A stretch of 6,406 nucleotides of DNA from positions 1 to 6,406 of the forward strand of contig JANYFX010000332.1 of assembly GCA_025359585.1 (NCBI GenBank). The letters run 5' to 3'. The notes beneath the pieces are model-generated. The model was given only the letters and a program-made list of their open reading frames with translations. It made no database searches and was not told the origin of the DNA. Below, piece by piece: positions 1 to 6,038 of this stretch (positions within the stretch are counted from its first letter, which is position 1; the number at the start of each line of letters is the position of its first letter). This stretch comes from Rhizobacter sp. Lineage in GTDB: Bacteria > Pseudomonadota > Gammaproteobacteria > Burkholderiales > Burkholderiaceae_C. Made by a program: the position numbers and the translations under genes.

Positions 1-1098
1 CTGGCCGACACGCTGGGCCGCTCCGGCGAACAGCAGGCGCTGTCGCTGAAGCGTTTTTCCGAGACCCTGATCGAACAACTGCGTGCACTGTCGCAGTCGA
101 ACGACCAGCGCATGGCCGAGGTACGAACCACGGTCGAACAAAAGCTGACCGCGATCCAGCTCGACAACGAAAAGAAGCTGGAACAGGTGCGCGCCACCGT
201 CGACGAAAAGTTGCACGCGACGCTGGAGCAGCGCCTCGGCGAGAGCTTCAAGCAGGTGGCCGACCGGCTCGAACAAGTGCACCGTGGCCTCGGTGAAATG
301 CAGGTGCTGGCCAAGGACGTGGGCTCGTTGAACCGGGTGCTGACGAACGTGAAAACGCGCGGCATCTTCGGCGAAGTCCAGCTCGCCGGTCTGCTGGAGC
401 AGGTGTTCACGCCGGAACAGTACGGCGTCAACGTCGAGACCGTGCCGGGCAGCGGCGCGCGCGTCGAGTTCGCGATCAAATTGCCGGGTCGGCGCGAAGA
501 CGGCGCGCCGCTCTGGCTGCCGATCGACGCGAAGTTTCCGCGCGAAGACTACGAGCGTCTGCTCGACGCTCAAGAGCGCGCCGATGCGCCCGGTTCCGAG
601 GCGGCCGGCAAGGCCATCGAGCAGCGTTTGCGGATGGAAGCGAAGACGATCCGCGAGAAGTACGTGGCGCCGCCGCACACGACCGAATTCGCGATCCTGT
701 TCGTGCCCACCGAAGGCCTGTACGCCGAGGCCCTGCGCCGGCCCGGTCTGATGGAAGCGCTGCAGCGCGAGTACCGCGTCACGCTGGCCGGACCGACCAC
801 GCTGCTCGCCACGCTGAGCAGCCTGCAGATGGGCTTTCGAACCCTCGCGCTCGAGAAGCGCTCGGCCGAAGTGTGGGAGGTGCTTGGCGCGGTGAAAACC
901 GAGTTCGGCAAGTTCGGCGCGGTGCTGGCCAAGACCAAGAAAAAGCTCGACGAAGCGAGCAGCACCATCGACGAAGCGCAGACCCGCACCAACGTGATGA
1001 CCCGGCGCCTGAAGTCGGTCGAGGCGCTCTCCGAGCCGCGCACACAAGTGCTGCTGCCAGGGGCCGAGGCCGATCTCGCCGACGACGACAGTGCCTGA
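1..1098 (+). CDS. rmuC: RmuC family DNA recombination protein, 5'-truncated by window edge
   Basis: The reading frame is open from base 1 to a TGA at 1096-1098, giving 365 visible residues. E. coli RmuC is about 475 residues, so roughly 100 N-terminal residues, including the usual membrane anchor, lie outside the window; the ATG at 112 is internal. Visible residues 1 to about 100 are a charged coiled coil with two similar 22-residue units (VRTTVEQKL, VRATVDEKL). The RmuC domain follows: RGIFGE at residues 120-125, PIDAKFP at 174-180 (D176 and K178 fit the D-x-K part of a PD-(D/E)XK nuclease-like core), FVPTEGLYAEA, then AGPTTLLATL near 263-272. A second coiled-coil stretch and an acidic tail close the protein. 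Family knowledge: RmuC limits DNA inversions at short inverted repeats and is thought to act on DNA structures; its biochemical activity is poorly established. It overlaps the following transporter gene by 8 bases. Confidence 0.93.
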   Translation: MADTLGRSGEQQALSLKRFSETLIEQLRALSQSNDQRMAEVRTTVEQKLTAIQLDNEKKLEQVRATVDEKLHATLEQRLGESFKQVADRLEQVHRGLGEMQVLAKDVGSLNRVLTNVKTRGIFGEVQLAGLLEQVFTPEQYGVNVETVPGSGARVEFAIKLPGRREDGAPLWLPIDAKFPREDYERLLDAQERADAPGSEAAGKAIEQRLRMEAKTIREKYVAPPHTTEFAILFVPTEGLYAEALRRPGLMEALQREYRVTLAGPTTLLATLSSLQMGFRTLALEKRSAEVWEVLGAVKTEFGKFGAVLAKTKKKLDEASSTIDEAQTRTNVMTRRLKSVEALSEPRTQVLLPGAEADLADDDSA

Positions 1099-2305
1099 GC
1101 AATCCGCACCCACGGCGGCCAGCGCCGGCCCGCACTCTCGCACGCTCGTCGCGCTGGTCGTCGGCCAGATCTGCCTGCATTCGTGCATGGCCGGCGTGCG
1201 TCTGGCGGCGCCGCTGGGTGCGTTGCGGCAGGGTTACTCGGCCTGGGCCGTGGGCATCCTGCTCGGCCTGTTCGCGGTGGCGCCGATCCTGCTGGCGCTG
1301 CCGGCCGGGCGGCTGGCCGACCGCCACGGTTATCACATCCCTTTGCGCGTAGCGGTCGCGCTCACGGCGAGCGGCGGGCTTCTGGCCTTGCTCTCGACCT
1401 GGCTGATGCAGGGCGATTTCATCGTGCTTTGTTTCGCGGCGATGCTGACCGGGGGTGGCTCGAACTTCGGGCTGATCGCGATCCAGCGCACCGCCGGCCG
1501 CACAGCGCGCGACGCCACCGATCTGCGCCGCGTGTTCAGCTGGCTGGGCCTGGCGCCGGCCTTGTCGAACGTGGTCGGCCCGGTGCTCGCGGGCGTGTTG
1601 ATCGATCTGGGCGGGTTTCGCTCGGCCTTCGCCGTGATGGCGCTGCTGCCGCTGGCGAGCCTGTGGTGGGCGCGGCGCGTGCCGCAAGAAACACCGCCGC
1701 CGCGCACGCCAGAGCAACAACGGCGCAGCTCGTGGGAACTGCTGCGCGCACCCGGCCTGCGGCGCCTGCTGCTGGTGAACTGGCTGCTCTCGGCGAGTTG
1801 GGACGTGCACACCTTCGTCGTGCCGATCCTCGGCCACGAACGTGGCTTCAGCGCTTCGGCGATCGGCGCGGTGCTGGGTGTGTTCGCGGCGGCTGTCGCG
1901 TTGGTCCGGCTGCTGATACCGATGCTGGCGAGCCGTTTGCGCGAGGCCCAGGTGCTGGTCGCGGCGATGCTGGGCACCGGCCTGGTCTTCGCCGTCTACC
2001 CGTTCGTGCAGTCGGCCTGGATGATGGGCGTGTGCGCTGTCTTGCTCGGCCTGGCGCTCGGTTCGGTGCAGCCGATGGTGATGACCACGCTGCACCAGAT
2101 CACACCGCACGACCGGCATGGCGAAGCGATCGCGCTGCGCTCGATGACGATCAACTTTTCGAGTGCGGTGATGCCGCTGATGTTCGGCCTGGCGGGCGCG
2201 GCACTGGGGGCCGCGTCGCTGTTCTGGGTGATGGGCGCGCTGGTGGCGGCCGGCAGCCTTCAGGCCCGGCGCATCAGCGCCGAGCCACCGCCGCTCAGAA
2301 CTTGA
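1091..2305 (+). CDS. Major facilitator superfamily (MFS) transporter, substrate unknown
   Basis: This is a 404-residue inner-membrane protein with about 12 predicted helices (roughly 18-40, 52-72, 84-104, 109-131, 150-172, 176-194, 223-246, 256-280, 285-304, 309-331, 350-372, 375-392). The typical long cytoplasmic loop between helices 6 and 7 (195-222) is rich in Pro, Arg and Gln. The loop after helix 2 carries MFS motif A as GRLADRHG (73-80). A proton-driven antiporter or exporter is the usual role of such proteins, but nothing seen fixes the substrate. The start is the GTG at 1091: the first in-frame ATG (residue 33) would cut into helix 1. No good Shine-Dalgarno precedes the GTG and the start lies inside the rmuC end, which suggests translational coupling to rmuC. 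The stop lies 11 bases inside the convergent downstream gene. Confidence 0.9.
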   Translation: MPEQSAPTAASAGPHSRTLVALVVGQICLHSCMAGVRLAAPLGALRQGYSAWAVGILLGLFAVAPILLALPAGRLADRHGYHIPLRVAVALTASGGLLALLSTWLMQGDFIVLCFAAMLTGGGSNFGLIAIQRTAGRTARDATDLRRVFSWLGLAPALSNVVGPVLAGVLIDLGGFRSAFAVMALLPLASLWWARRVPQETPPPRTPEQQRRSSWELLRAPGLRRLLLVNWLLSASWDVHTFVVPILGHERGFSASAIGAVLGVFAAAVALVRLLIPMLASRLREAQVLVAAMLGTGLVFAVYPFVQSAWMMGVCAVLLGLALGSVQPMVMTTLHQITPHDRHGEAIALRSMTINFSSAVMPLMFGLAGAALGAASLFWVMGALVAAGSLQARRISAEPPPLRT

Positions 2306-2894
2306 TGCCGGACGGGTTGGCGGCGCGCGTGGCCGCCGGCGACTCGGTGCTCGCCTGCTCCGGCGCGCGTGGCGGCGGGGTGCGGGCCACCACCGGTGCG
2401 GCGGCCGGATACTGGTAGTTCGCCGGCAGTTGCGACTCGCGCGGGTAACCGGCTGCGTCGAGGTACGAAGCCCAGATTTCAGGCGAGAGCCCGCGCAGGA
2501 TCTGCGAGCCGATGCTCAGGGTGGGCGCGTCACGCCCGCCCGACAAACGCTCGAGCGCGTCGTTGTCTTCCGGCGTTTGCACTTGCCGTTCGCTGAACGG
2601 AATGCCACGTTGGCGCAGCAGGGTGCGCCCGGCGTCGCAAGGCTCGCAGCCGGCACCGGCCACGAACAGGGTGACCGGGTAGCGCGAGACGGCGCGGCGC
2701 AGATCGAGCGGCAAAGACACCTCGGAGGCACCACCGCGCGCGTTGATCGACGTGACCTTGCTGTCGGTGGTGATCGGCGGACGGTCGGTGTAGGTGACCT
2801 TGCCGTCGGGCCCGGTCACCTTGTATTGGGCGTGGCTGGAAAGCGCCACCAGCAACAACGGTGCACAGCGCAGCAACTTGAGCATCGTCTTCAT
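2295..2894 (-). CDS. Secreted DUF4124 / glutaredoxin-like protein
   Basis: This is a 199-residue predicted periplasmic protein. Residues 1-22 form a signal peptide (MKTMLKLLR, a hydrophobic stretch, SHA before Gln23). Residues 23-40 are a short DUF4124-type segment (YKVTGPDGKVTYTDRPP) lacking the Trp often found after YK. Residues 73-148 form a glutaredoxin/thioredoxin-like domain with a CEPC redox motif (C83, C86), a cis-proline candidate at P124 (DAPTLSIG) and a C-terminal helix ending in AGYP. Residues 156-199 are a low-complexity Pro/Ala/Thr tail ending in GIKF. A thiol-disulfide or thiol-binding role outside the cytoplasm is inferred from the fold; the partner is unknown. The ATG at 2894 was chosen over a TTG at 2909 because GGAG lies 5 bases upstream and the signal peptide begins there. 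It has its own promoter candidate and converges on the MFS gene with an 11-base overlap. Confidence 0.87.
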   Translation of the reverse strand: MKTMLKLLRCAPLLLVALSSHAQYKVTGPDGKVTYTDRPPITTDSKVTSINARGGASEVSLPLDLRRAVSRYPVTLFVAGAGCEPCDAGRTLLRQRGIPFSERQVQTPEDNDALERLSGGRDAPTLSIGSQILRGLSPEIWASYLDAAGYPRESQLPANYQYPAAAPVVARTPPPRAPEQASTESPAATRAANPSGIKF

Positions 2895-2899
2895 CGTGT

Positions 2900-2903
2900 C
2901 TCC
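2900..2903 (-). promoter_or_regulatory. Ribosome binding site of the DUF4124/glutaredoxin gene
   Basis: On the - strand GGAG is followed by ACACG and then ATG at 2894. This decides the start in favour of the ATG over the in-frame TTG at 2909, which would place the site inside the coding region. Confidence 0.65.
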
Positions 2904-2924
2904 GGGCAAAACAGGGGATGGGCG

Positions 2925-2953
2925 AATCTACCGCACGCGGCAGCACGCTTCAA
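2925..2953 (-). promoter_or_regulatory. Predicted sigma70 promoter for the DUF4124/glutaredoxin gene
   Basis: On the - strand TTGAAG (2948-2953, four of six matches to TTGACA) is separated by exactly 17 bases from TAGATT (2925-2930, four of six matches to TATAAT). Transcription would begin near 2917-2919, leaving a leader of about 25 bases before the ATG at 2894. Spacing and position are good and the boxes are moderate. The candidate lies in the only sizeable gap upstream of this gene, between it and the peptidase gene. Confidence 0.5.
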
Positions 2954-2965
2954 GCCGTGCGGGCC

Positions 2966-3007
2966 GCGCAGTCTGCGCAAGGTTGCCGGTCTTGCGCGAC
3001 CGCGCGC
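2966..3007 (-). terminator. Possible weak or factor-dependent terminator after the M3 peptidase gene
   Basis: Starting 9 bases past the peptidase stop there are several short GC-rich inverted repeats: GCGCG 2994-2998 with CGCGC 3003-3007, GCGCAAG 2975-2981 with CTTGCGC 2991-2997 (7 perfect pairs, 9-base loop), and GCGCA 2966-2970 with TGCGC 2974-2978. They share bases, so they cannot all form together. None is followed by a T run on the - strand, so this is not a classic intrinsic terminator. Confidence 0.25.
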
Positions 3008-3015
3008 ATTGTTTG

Positions 3016-5097
3016 TCAGGCCAGGCCCTGGTGGCGCAGCAGCGCGTCGATGTTCGGCTCGCGGCCGCGAAAGGCCTTGAAGCTCTCCATCGTGCTGCGG
3101 CTGCCGCCGGTTTCGAGCACGTTCTGGCGGTAACGACGCCCGGTCTCCACGTTGAGCACACCGCCCTCGGCTCCGGCCGATTCTTCGAACGCGCCCCAGG
3201 CATCGGCCGACAGCACCTCGGCCCATTTGTAGCTGTAGTAGCCGGCCGCGTAACCACCGTCGAAGATGTGTGAGAAGGTGTGCAGCGAGCGGCTGAACGC
3301 CGGCGGCTGGATCACGCAGACCTCGGCGCGCACGGCGGCCTGCAGTTCCGCGATGCGCTCTGCGGCGTTGGCTTCGGTGTGCAGGCGCATGTCGATCAGC
3401 GAAAGCTCGACCTGGCGCAGCGTCTGCAGGCCGCTGTGGAAATTCTTCGCGGCCAGCATGCGGTCGAACAGCGCGCGGGGCATGGGTTCGCCGGTGTCGA
3501 CGTGGGCGGTCAGGTGCTTGAGCACGTCCCACTCCCAGCAGAAGTTTTCCATGAACTGGCTCGGCAGTTCGACCGCATCCCACTCGACGCCGGAGATGCC
3601 CGCCACGCCGATGTCGTCGATCTGCGTCAGCATGTGCTGCAGGCCGTGGCCGAACTCGTGGAAGAGCGTGGTCAGGTCGTCGTGCGTGAGCAGGGCGGGG
3701 CGCTCTTTGCCGTCCACGATGGCCGGCGGCGTGAAGTTGCAGACCAGGTGCGCGACCGGCGTTTGCAGCGCGCCCTCGGGCCGGGCCCAGCGGCCGAGCA
3801 CGTCGTCCATCCAGGCGCCGGGGCGTTTGCCGGGGCGGGCGTGGAGGTCGAGATAAAACTGGCCCACGAGCTGAGGCGCTGCATCGCCCGAGCCTTGGCG
3901 TTCGATGCGGAAGAAGCGCACGCTCGGGTGCCACACCGGCGCCGTGTCGGGCCGGATGCGCACTTCGAACACCGTTTCGATGATGTGGAACAGGCCTTCG
4001 AGCACCTTCACTTCGGTGAAGTACTGCTTCACCTCCTGCTCGCTGAAGGCGTAGCGCTTTTCCTTCAGACGCTCGCTGGCGAAGGGCATGTCCCAGGCCT
4101 GCAGATCGGGCAGGCCGAGTTCGGTGGCTGCGAACTCGCGCAGCTCGGCCAGGTCTCGTTCTGCACCGGGGCGCGCGCGGTGGGCTAGGTCGGTGAGGAA
4201 GCTGACCACTTCGGCGGGCGAGCCTGCCATCTTCGGCACCAGCGAGACCTCGGCCGCGTTGGCGTAGCCGAGCAGCACGGCTTCTTCCTGGCGCAGCTGC
4301 AGCAGCTCGCGCATCAGGGCGCTGTTGTCGAGCTCGGCCGGGCCGAACTCGCTGGCGCGGGTGGCGTAGGCGGTGTAGACCTTTTCGCGCAGCGCACGGT
4401 TCTCGGCGTACTGCATCACCGGAATGAAGCTCGGCATGTGCAGCGTGAATTTGTAGCCCGGCCGATCCACCGCTTGCGCAGCGGCGAGCGCGGCCTGTTT
4501 CACGTCTTGTGGCAGGCCGGCCACTTCGTCGTCGCTCGCGAAACAGGCGTAGCCGTCGGTCGCGTCGAGCACGTGTTCGGAGAACTTCTGCCCGAGTTCG
4601 GCCTGCCGGTCCTGCAGCTCGGCGAAGCGCGTCTTGGCCGCACCTTGCAGCTCGGCGCCCGAGAGTCTGAAGTCGCGTATGGCGTTGCCCAGGGCCTTGC
4701 GGCGCGGTGCGCTCAGGCTGGCCGAGCGCGGGCTGGCCAGCACCGCCTTGTACTTGGCGAACAAGGCTTCGTCGGCACCGACGCGGGTGTGGAAGTCGAC
4801 GACTTTCGGCATGTTCTCGTTGTACGCGGCGCGCAGTTCCGGCGTGTCGGCCACGGCGCTCAGGTGCCCCACGGCGCCCCAGGCGCATGACAGCCGTTCG
4901 CTGGCCACGTCGAGCACGGCCGACAGCGCGTCGTAGTCGGGCGGCACGGCGTCGCTGGTGGCTTGGGCCAACGCGGCGTCGGCGTCGTTCAGCAGCGCAT
5001 CGACGGCGGGTGTGATGTGCTCGGGCCGGATCTCGGCGAAGCGCGGCAGGCCCGTGGTGTCGAGCAGCGGGTTGGTCGTGGCCTTGAGTTCGTTCAT
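3016..5097 (-). CDS. prlC: M3 family zinc metallopeptidase, oligopeptidase A type
   Basis: This is a 693-residue cytoplasmic peptidase (E. coli oligopeptidase A, PrlC/OpdA, has about 680). The zinc site is HEFGH at 480-484 (H480 and H484 bind zinc, E481 is catalytic), with the third ligand E510 in WDAVELPSQFMEN, the spacing and wording of oligopeptidase A. The C-terminal block HIFDGGYAAGYYSYKWAEVL (610-629) holds the conserved His and Tyr residues of the substrate-binding loop. The N-terminal 200 residues are the usual helical part, opening with LPRFAEIRPEHITPAV. Family knowledge: it degrades short peptides, including cleaved signal peptides. The start is the ATG at 5097, with AAGGA 9 bases upstream; an in-frame ATG at 5121 would overlap folD by 11 bases and lacks a good ribosome site. 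It follows folD by 13 bases on the same strand, so co-transcription is likely. The symbol is by family; opdA is a synonym. Confidence 0.95.
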   Translation of the reverse strand: MNELKATTNPLLDTTGLPRFAEIRPEHITPAVDALLNDADAALAQATSDAVPPDYDALSAVLDVASERLSCAWGAVGHLSAVADTPELRAAYNENMPKVVDFHTRVGADEALFAKYKAVLASPRSASLSAPRRKALGNAIRDFRLSGAELQGAAKTRFAELQDRQAELGQKFSEHVLDATDGYACFASDDEVAGLPQDVKQAALAAAQAVDRPGYKFTLHMPSFIPVMQYAENRALREKVYTAYATRASEFGPAELDNSALMRELLQLRQEEAVLLGYANAAEVSLVPKMAGSPAEVVSFLTDLAHRARPGAERDLAELREFAATELGLPDLQAWDMPFASERLKEKRYAFSEQEVKQYFTEVKVLEGLFHIIETVFEVRIRPDTAPVWHPSVRFFRIERQGSGDAAPQLVGQFYLDLHARPGKRPGAWMDDVLGRWARPEGALQTPVAHLVCNFTPPAIVDGKERPALLTHDDLTTLFHEFGHGLQHMLTQIDDIGVAGISGVEWDAVELPSQFMENFCWEWDVLKHLTAHVDTGEPMPRALFDRMLAAKNFHSGLQTLRQVELSLIDMRLHTEANAAERIAELQAAVRAEVCVIQPPAFSRSLHTFSHIFDGGYAAGYYSYKWAEVLSADAWGAFEESAGAEGGVLNVETGRRYRQNVLETGGSRSTMESFKAFRGREPNIDALLRHQGLA

Positions 5098-5106
5098 CGT
5101 CTTTTG

Positions 5107-5111
5107 TCCTT
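5107..5111 (-). promoter_or_regulatory. Ribosome binding site of the M3 peptidase gene, touching the folD stop
   Basis: AAGGA on the - strand lies 9 bases before the ATG at 5097. Its first base (5111) is the last base of the folD TGA (5113-5111). This supports the 5097 start and implies that ribosomes ending folD stop right over the next initiation site. Confidence 0.6.
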
Positions 5112-5962
5112 CAGCCCGCATTGCGCTCGGCGGCTTCGATCGTGTTGACGAGCAGCATCGTTATCGTCATCGGGCCGACGCCACCGGGCACCGGCGTGAT
5201 GAACCCGGCGACTTGCGCGACGCTCTTGAAGTCGACATCACCACACAGCTTGCCTTCGTCGTTGCGGTTCATGCCCACGTCGATCACCACCGCGCCGGGT
5301 TTGACCATGTCGGCGCGCAGCACGTTGCGGCGCCCGACGGCGACGACGACCACGTCGGCCTGGCGCGTGTGGTGGCCGATGTCGCTCGTTGCACTGTGGC
5401 AGATGGTGACAGTGGCATTGGCCTGCAAGAGCAGCAGCGCCATCGGCTTGCCGACCGTGTTGCTGCGGCCGACGACGACGGCGTGTTTGCCGCGCAGATC
5501 GATGCCGGTGCTCGCGATCAGCTTCATGCAGCCGTAAGGTGTGCAGGGCCGAAAGCCGGGCAGGCCGGTCATCAGTTCGCCGGCCGAGAGCACCGAATAA
5601 CCGTCGACGTCCTTGTGCGTGGCGATGGCTTCGATCACCTTGTGCGGGTTGATGTGCTGCGGCAGCGGCATCTGCACCAGGATGCCGTGGATGCGCGGGT
5701 CGGCGTTCAGCGCGGCCACGCGGGCGAGCAGTTCGGCTTCGGTCAGCGTGGCGTCGTGTTTTTCGAACACCGAGTGAACGCCAGCGTCATGGCAGGCCTT
5801 GACCTTGTTGCGCACGTAGACCTGGCTCGCGGGGTCGTCTCCGACCAGCACGACCGCGAGGCCAGGTTGCCGGCCACGTGCCGTGAGCGCTGCGGCGCGT
5901 TGCGCGACTTCGGCGCGTATTTGCGTCGAGAGCGCGGTGCCGTCGATGGGTTGGGCCGTCAT
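5111..5962 (-). CDS. folD: Bifunctional methylenetetrahydrofolate dehydrogenase / methenyltetrahydrofolate cyclohydrolase
   Basis: This 283-residue cytoplasmic enzyme is full length for the family (E. coli FolD, 288). It oxidises 5,10-methylene-THF to methenyl-THF with NADP+ and hydrolyses that to 10-formyl-THF, feeding purine and formyl-methionine synthesis. Catalytic-site residues are visible: Y49 and K53 in YVRNKVKA, Q97 in ILVQMPLP, D120 in KDVDGY. The cofactor-binding half has VVGRSNTVGKP (163-173), with Thr169 where Ile or Val is usual, and the C-terminal signature TPVPGGVGPMT at 256-266. The PCTPYG segment (139-144) is also present. The ATG at 5962 has GGAG 10 bases upstream and starts the protein at the normal family position. 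A terminator-like hairpin lies between it and the upstream regulator; the M3 peptidase gene follows 13 bases downstream. Confidence 0.97.
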   Translation of the reverse strand: MTAQPIDGTALSTQIRAEVAQRAAALTARGRQPGLAVVLVGDDPASQVYVRNKVKACHDAGVHSVFEKHDATLTEAELLARVAALNADPRIHGILVQMPLPQHINPHKVIEAIATHKDVDGYSVLSAGELMTGLPGFRPCTPYGCMKLIASTGIDLRGKHAVVVGRSNTVGKPMALLLLQANATVTICHSATSDIGHHTRQADVVVVAVGRRNVLRADMVKPGAVVIDVGMNRNDEGKLCGDVDFKSVAQVAGFITPVPGGVGPMTITMLLVNTIEAAERNAG

Positions 5963-5980
5963 GAAAAAAGGACTCCGTCA

Positions 5981-6010
5981 ACGAGAAAGGCCGCTGATGA
6001 GGCGGCCCTT
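5981..6010 (-). terminator. Intrinsic terminator-like hairpin after the response regulator gene
   Basis: On the - strand AAGG-GCCGC (arm 6010-6002, one bulged base) pairs with GCGGCCTT (5994-5987) across a 7-base loop (6001-5995). The core is six G/C pairs, extended by two A-T pairs past the bulge. It is followed by TTTCTCGTT, a short interrupted T tract. It sits about 29 bases after the regulator stop, as expected for a terminator. The arms make it nearly symmetric, but no + strand gene ends here. The weak T tract suggests incomplete termination. Confidence 0.6.
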
Positions 6011-6038
6011 CGTTCTGATGTGCGAGATGCGAAAGTGC

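Noticed and set aside
779..2119. 446-residue open frame on the - strand opposite rmuC and the MFS gene
   Set aside because: Its translation is dominated by Arg, Gln and His with no domain or membrane pattern, as expected from the antisense of GC-rich coding DNA; the + strand genes have clear family motifs.
2319..2337. GGCGGC / GCCGCC hairpin just past the MFS stop, considered as a terminator
   Set aside because: There are six G/C pairs but no T run on either strand, and it lies inside the coding region of the convergent gene; such repeats are common in DNA of this composition.
1183..2418. 411-residue + strand frame overlapping the MFS gene
   Set aside because: Arg/Gly/Ala-rich and without hydrophobic helices, while the chosen frame gives a normal 12-helix transporter with motif A.
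2891..4888. 665-residue open frame on the - strand overlapping the M3 peptidase in another frame
   Set aside because: The product is Arg/Ala/Gly-rich low-complexity sequence with no motif. The overlapped frame has the full zinc peptidase signature, so this is a frame shadow.
5098..5121. Alternative upstream ATG at 5121 for the peptidase
   Set aside because: It would overlap folD by 11 bases, lacks a good Shine-Dalgarno and adds eight residues unlike the family start; the ATG at 5097 has AAGGA at good spacing.
5975..5980. TTGACG on the - strand before folD, considered as a -35 box
   Set aside because: A matching -10 would fall inside the folD coding region past its start codon, and no suitable sequence is there.
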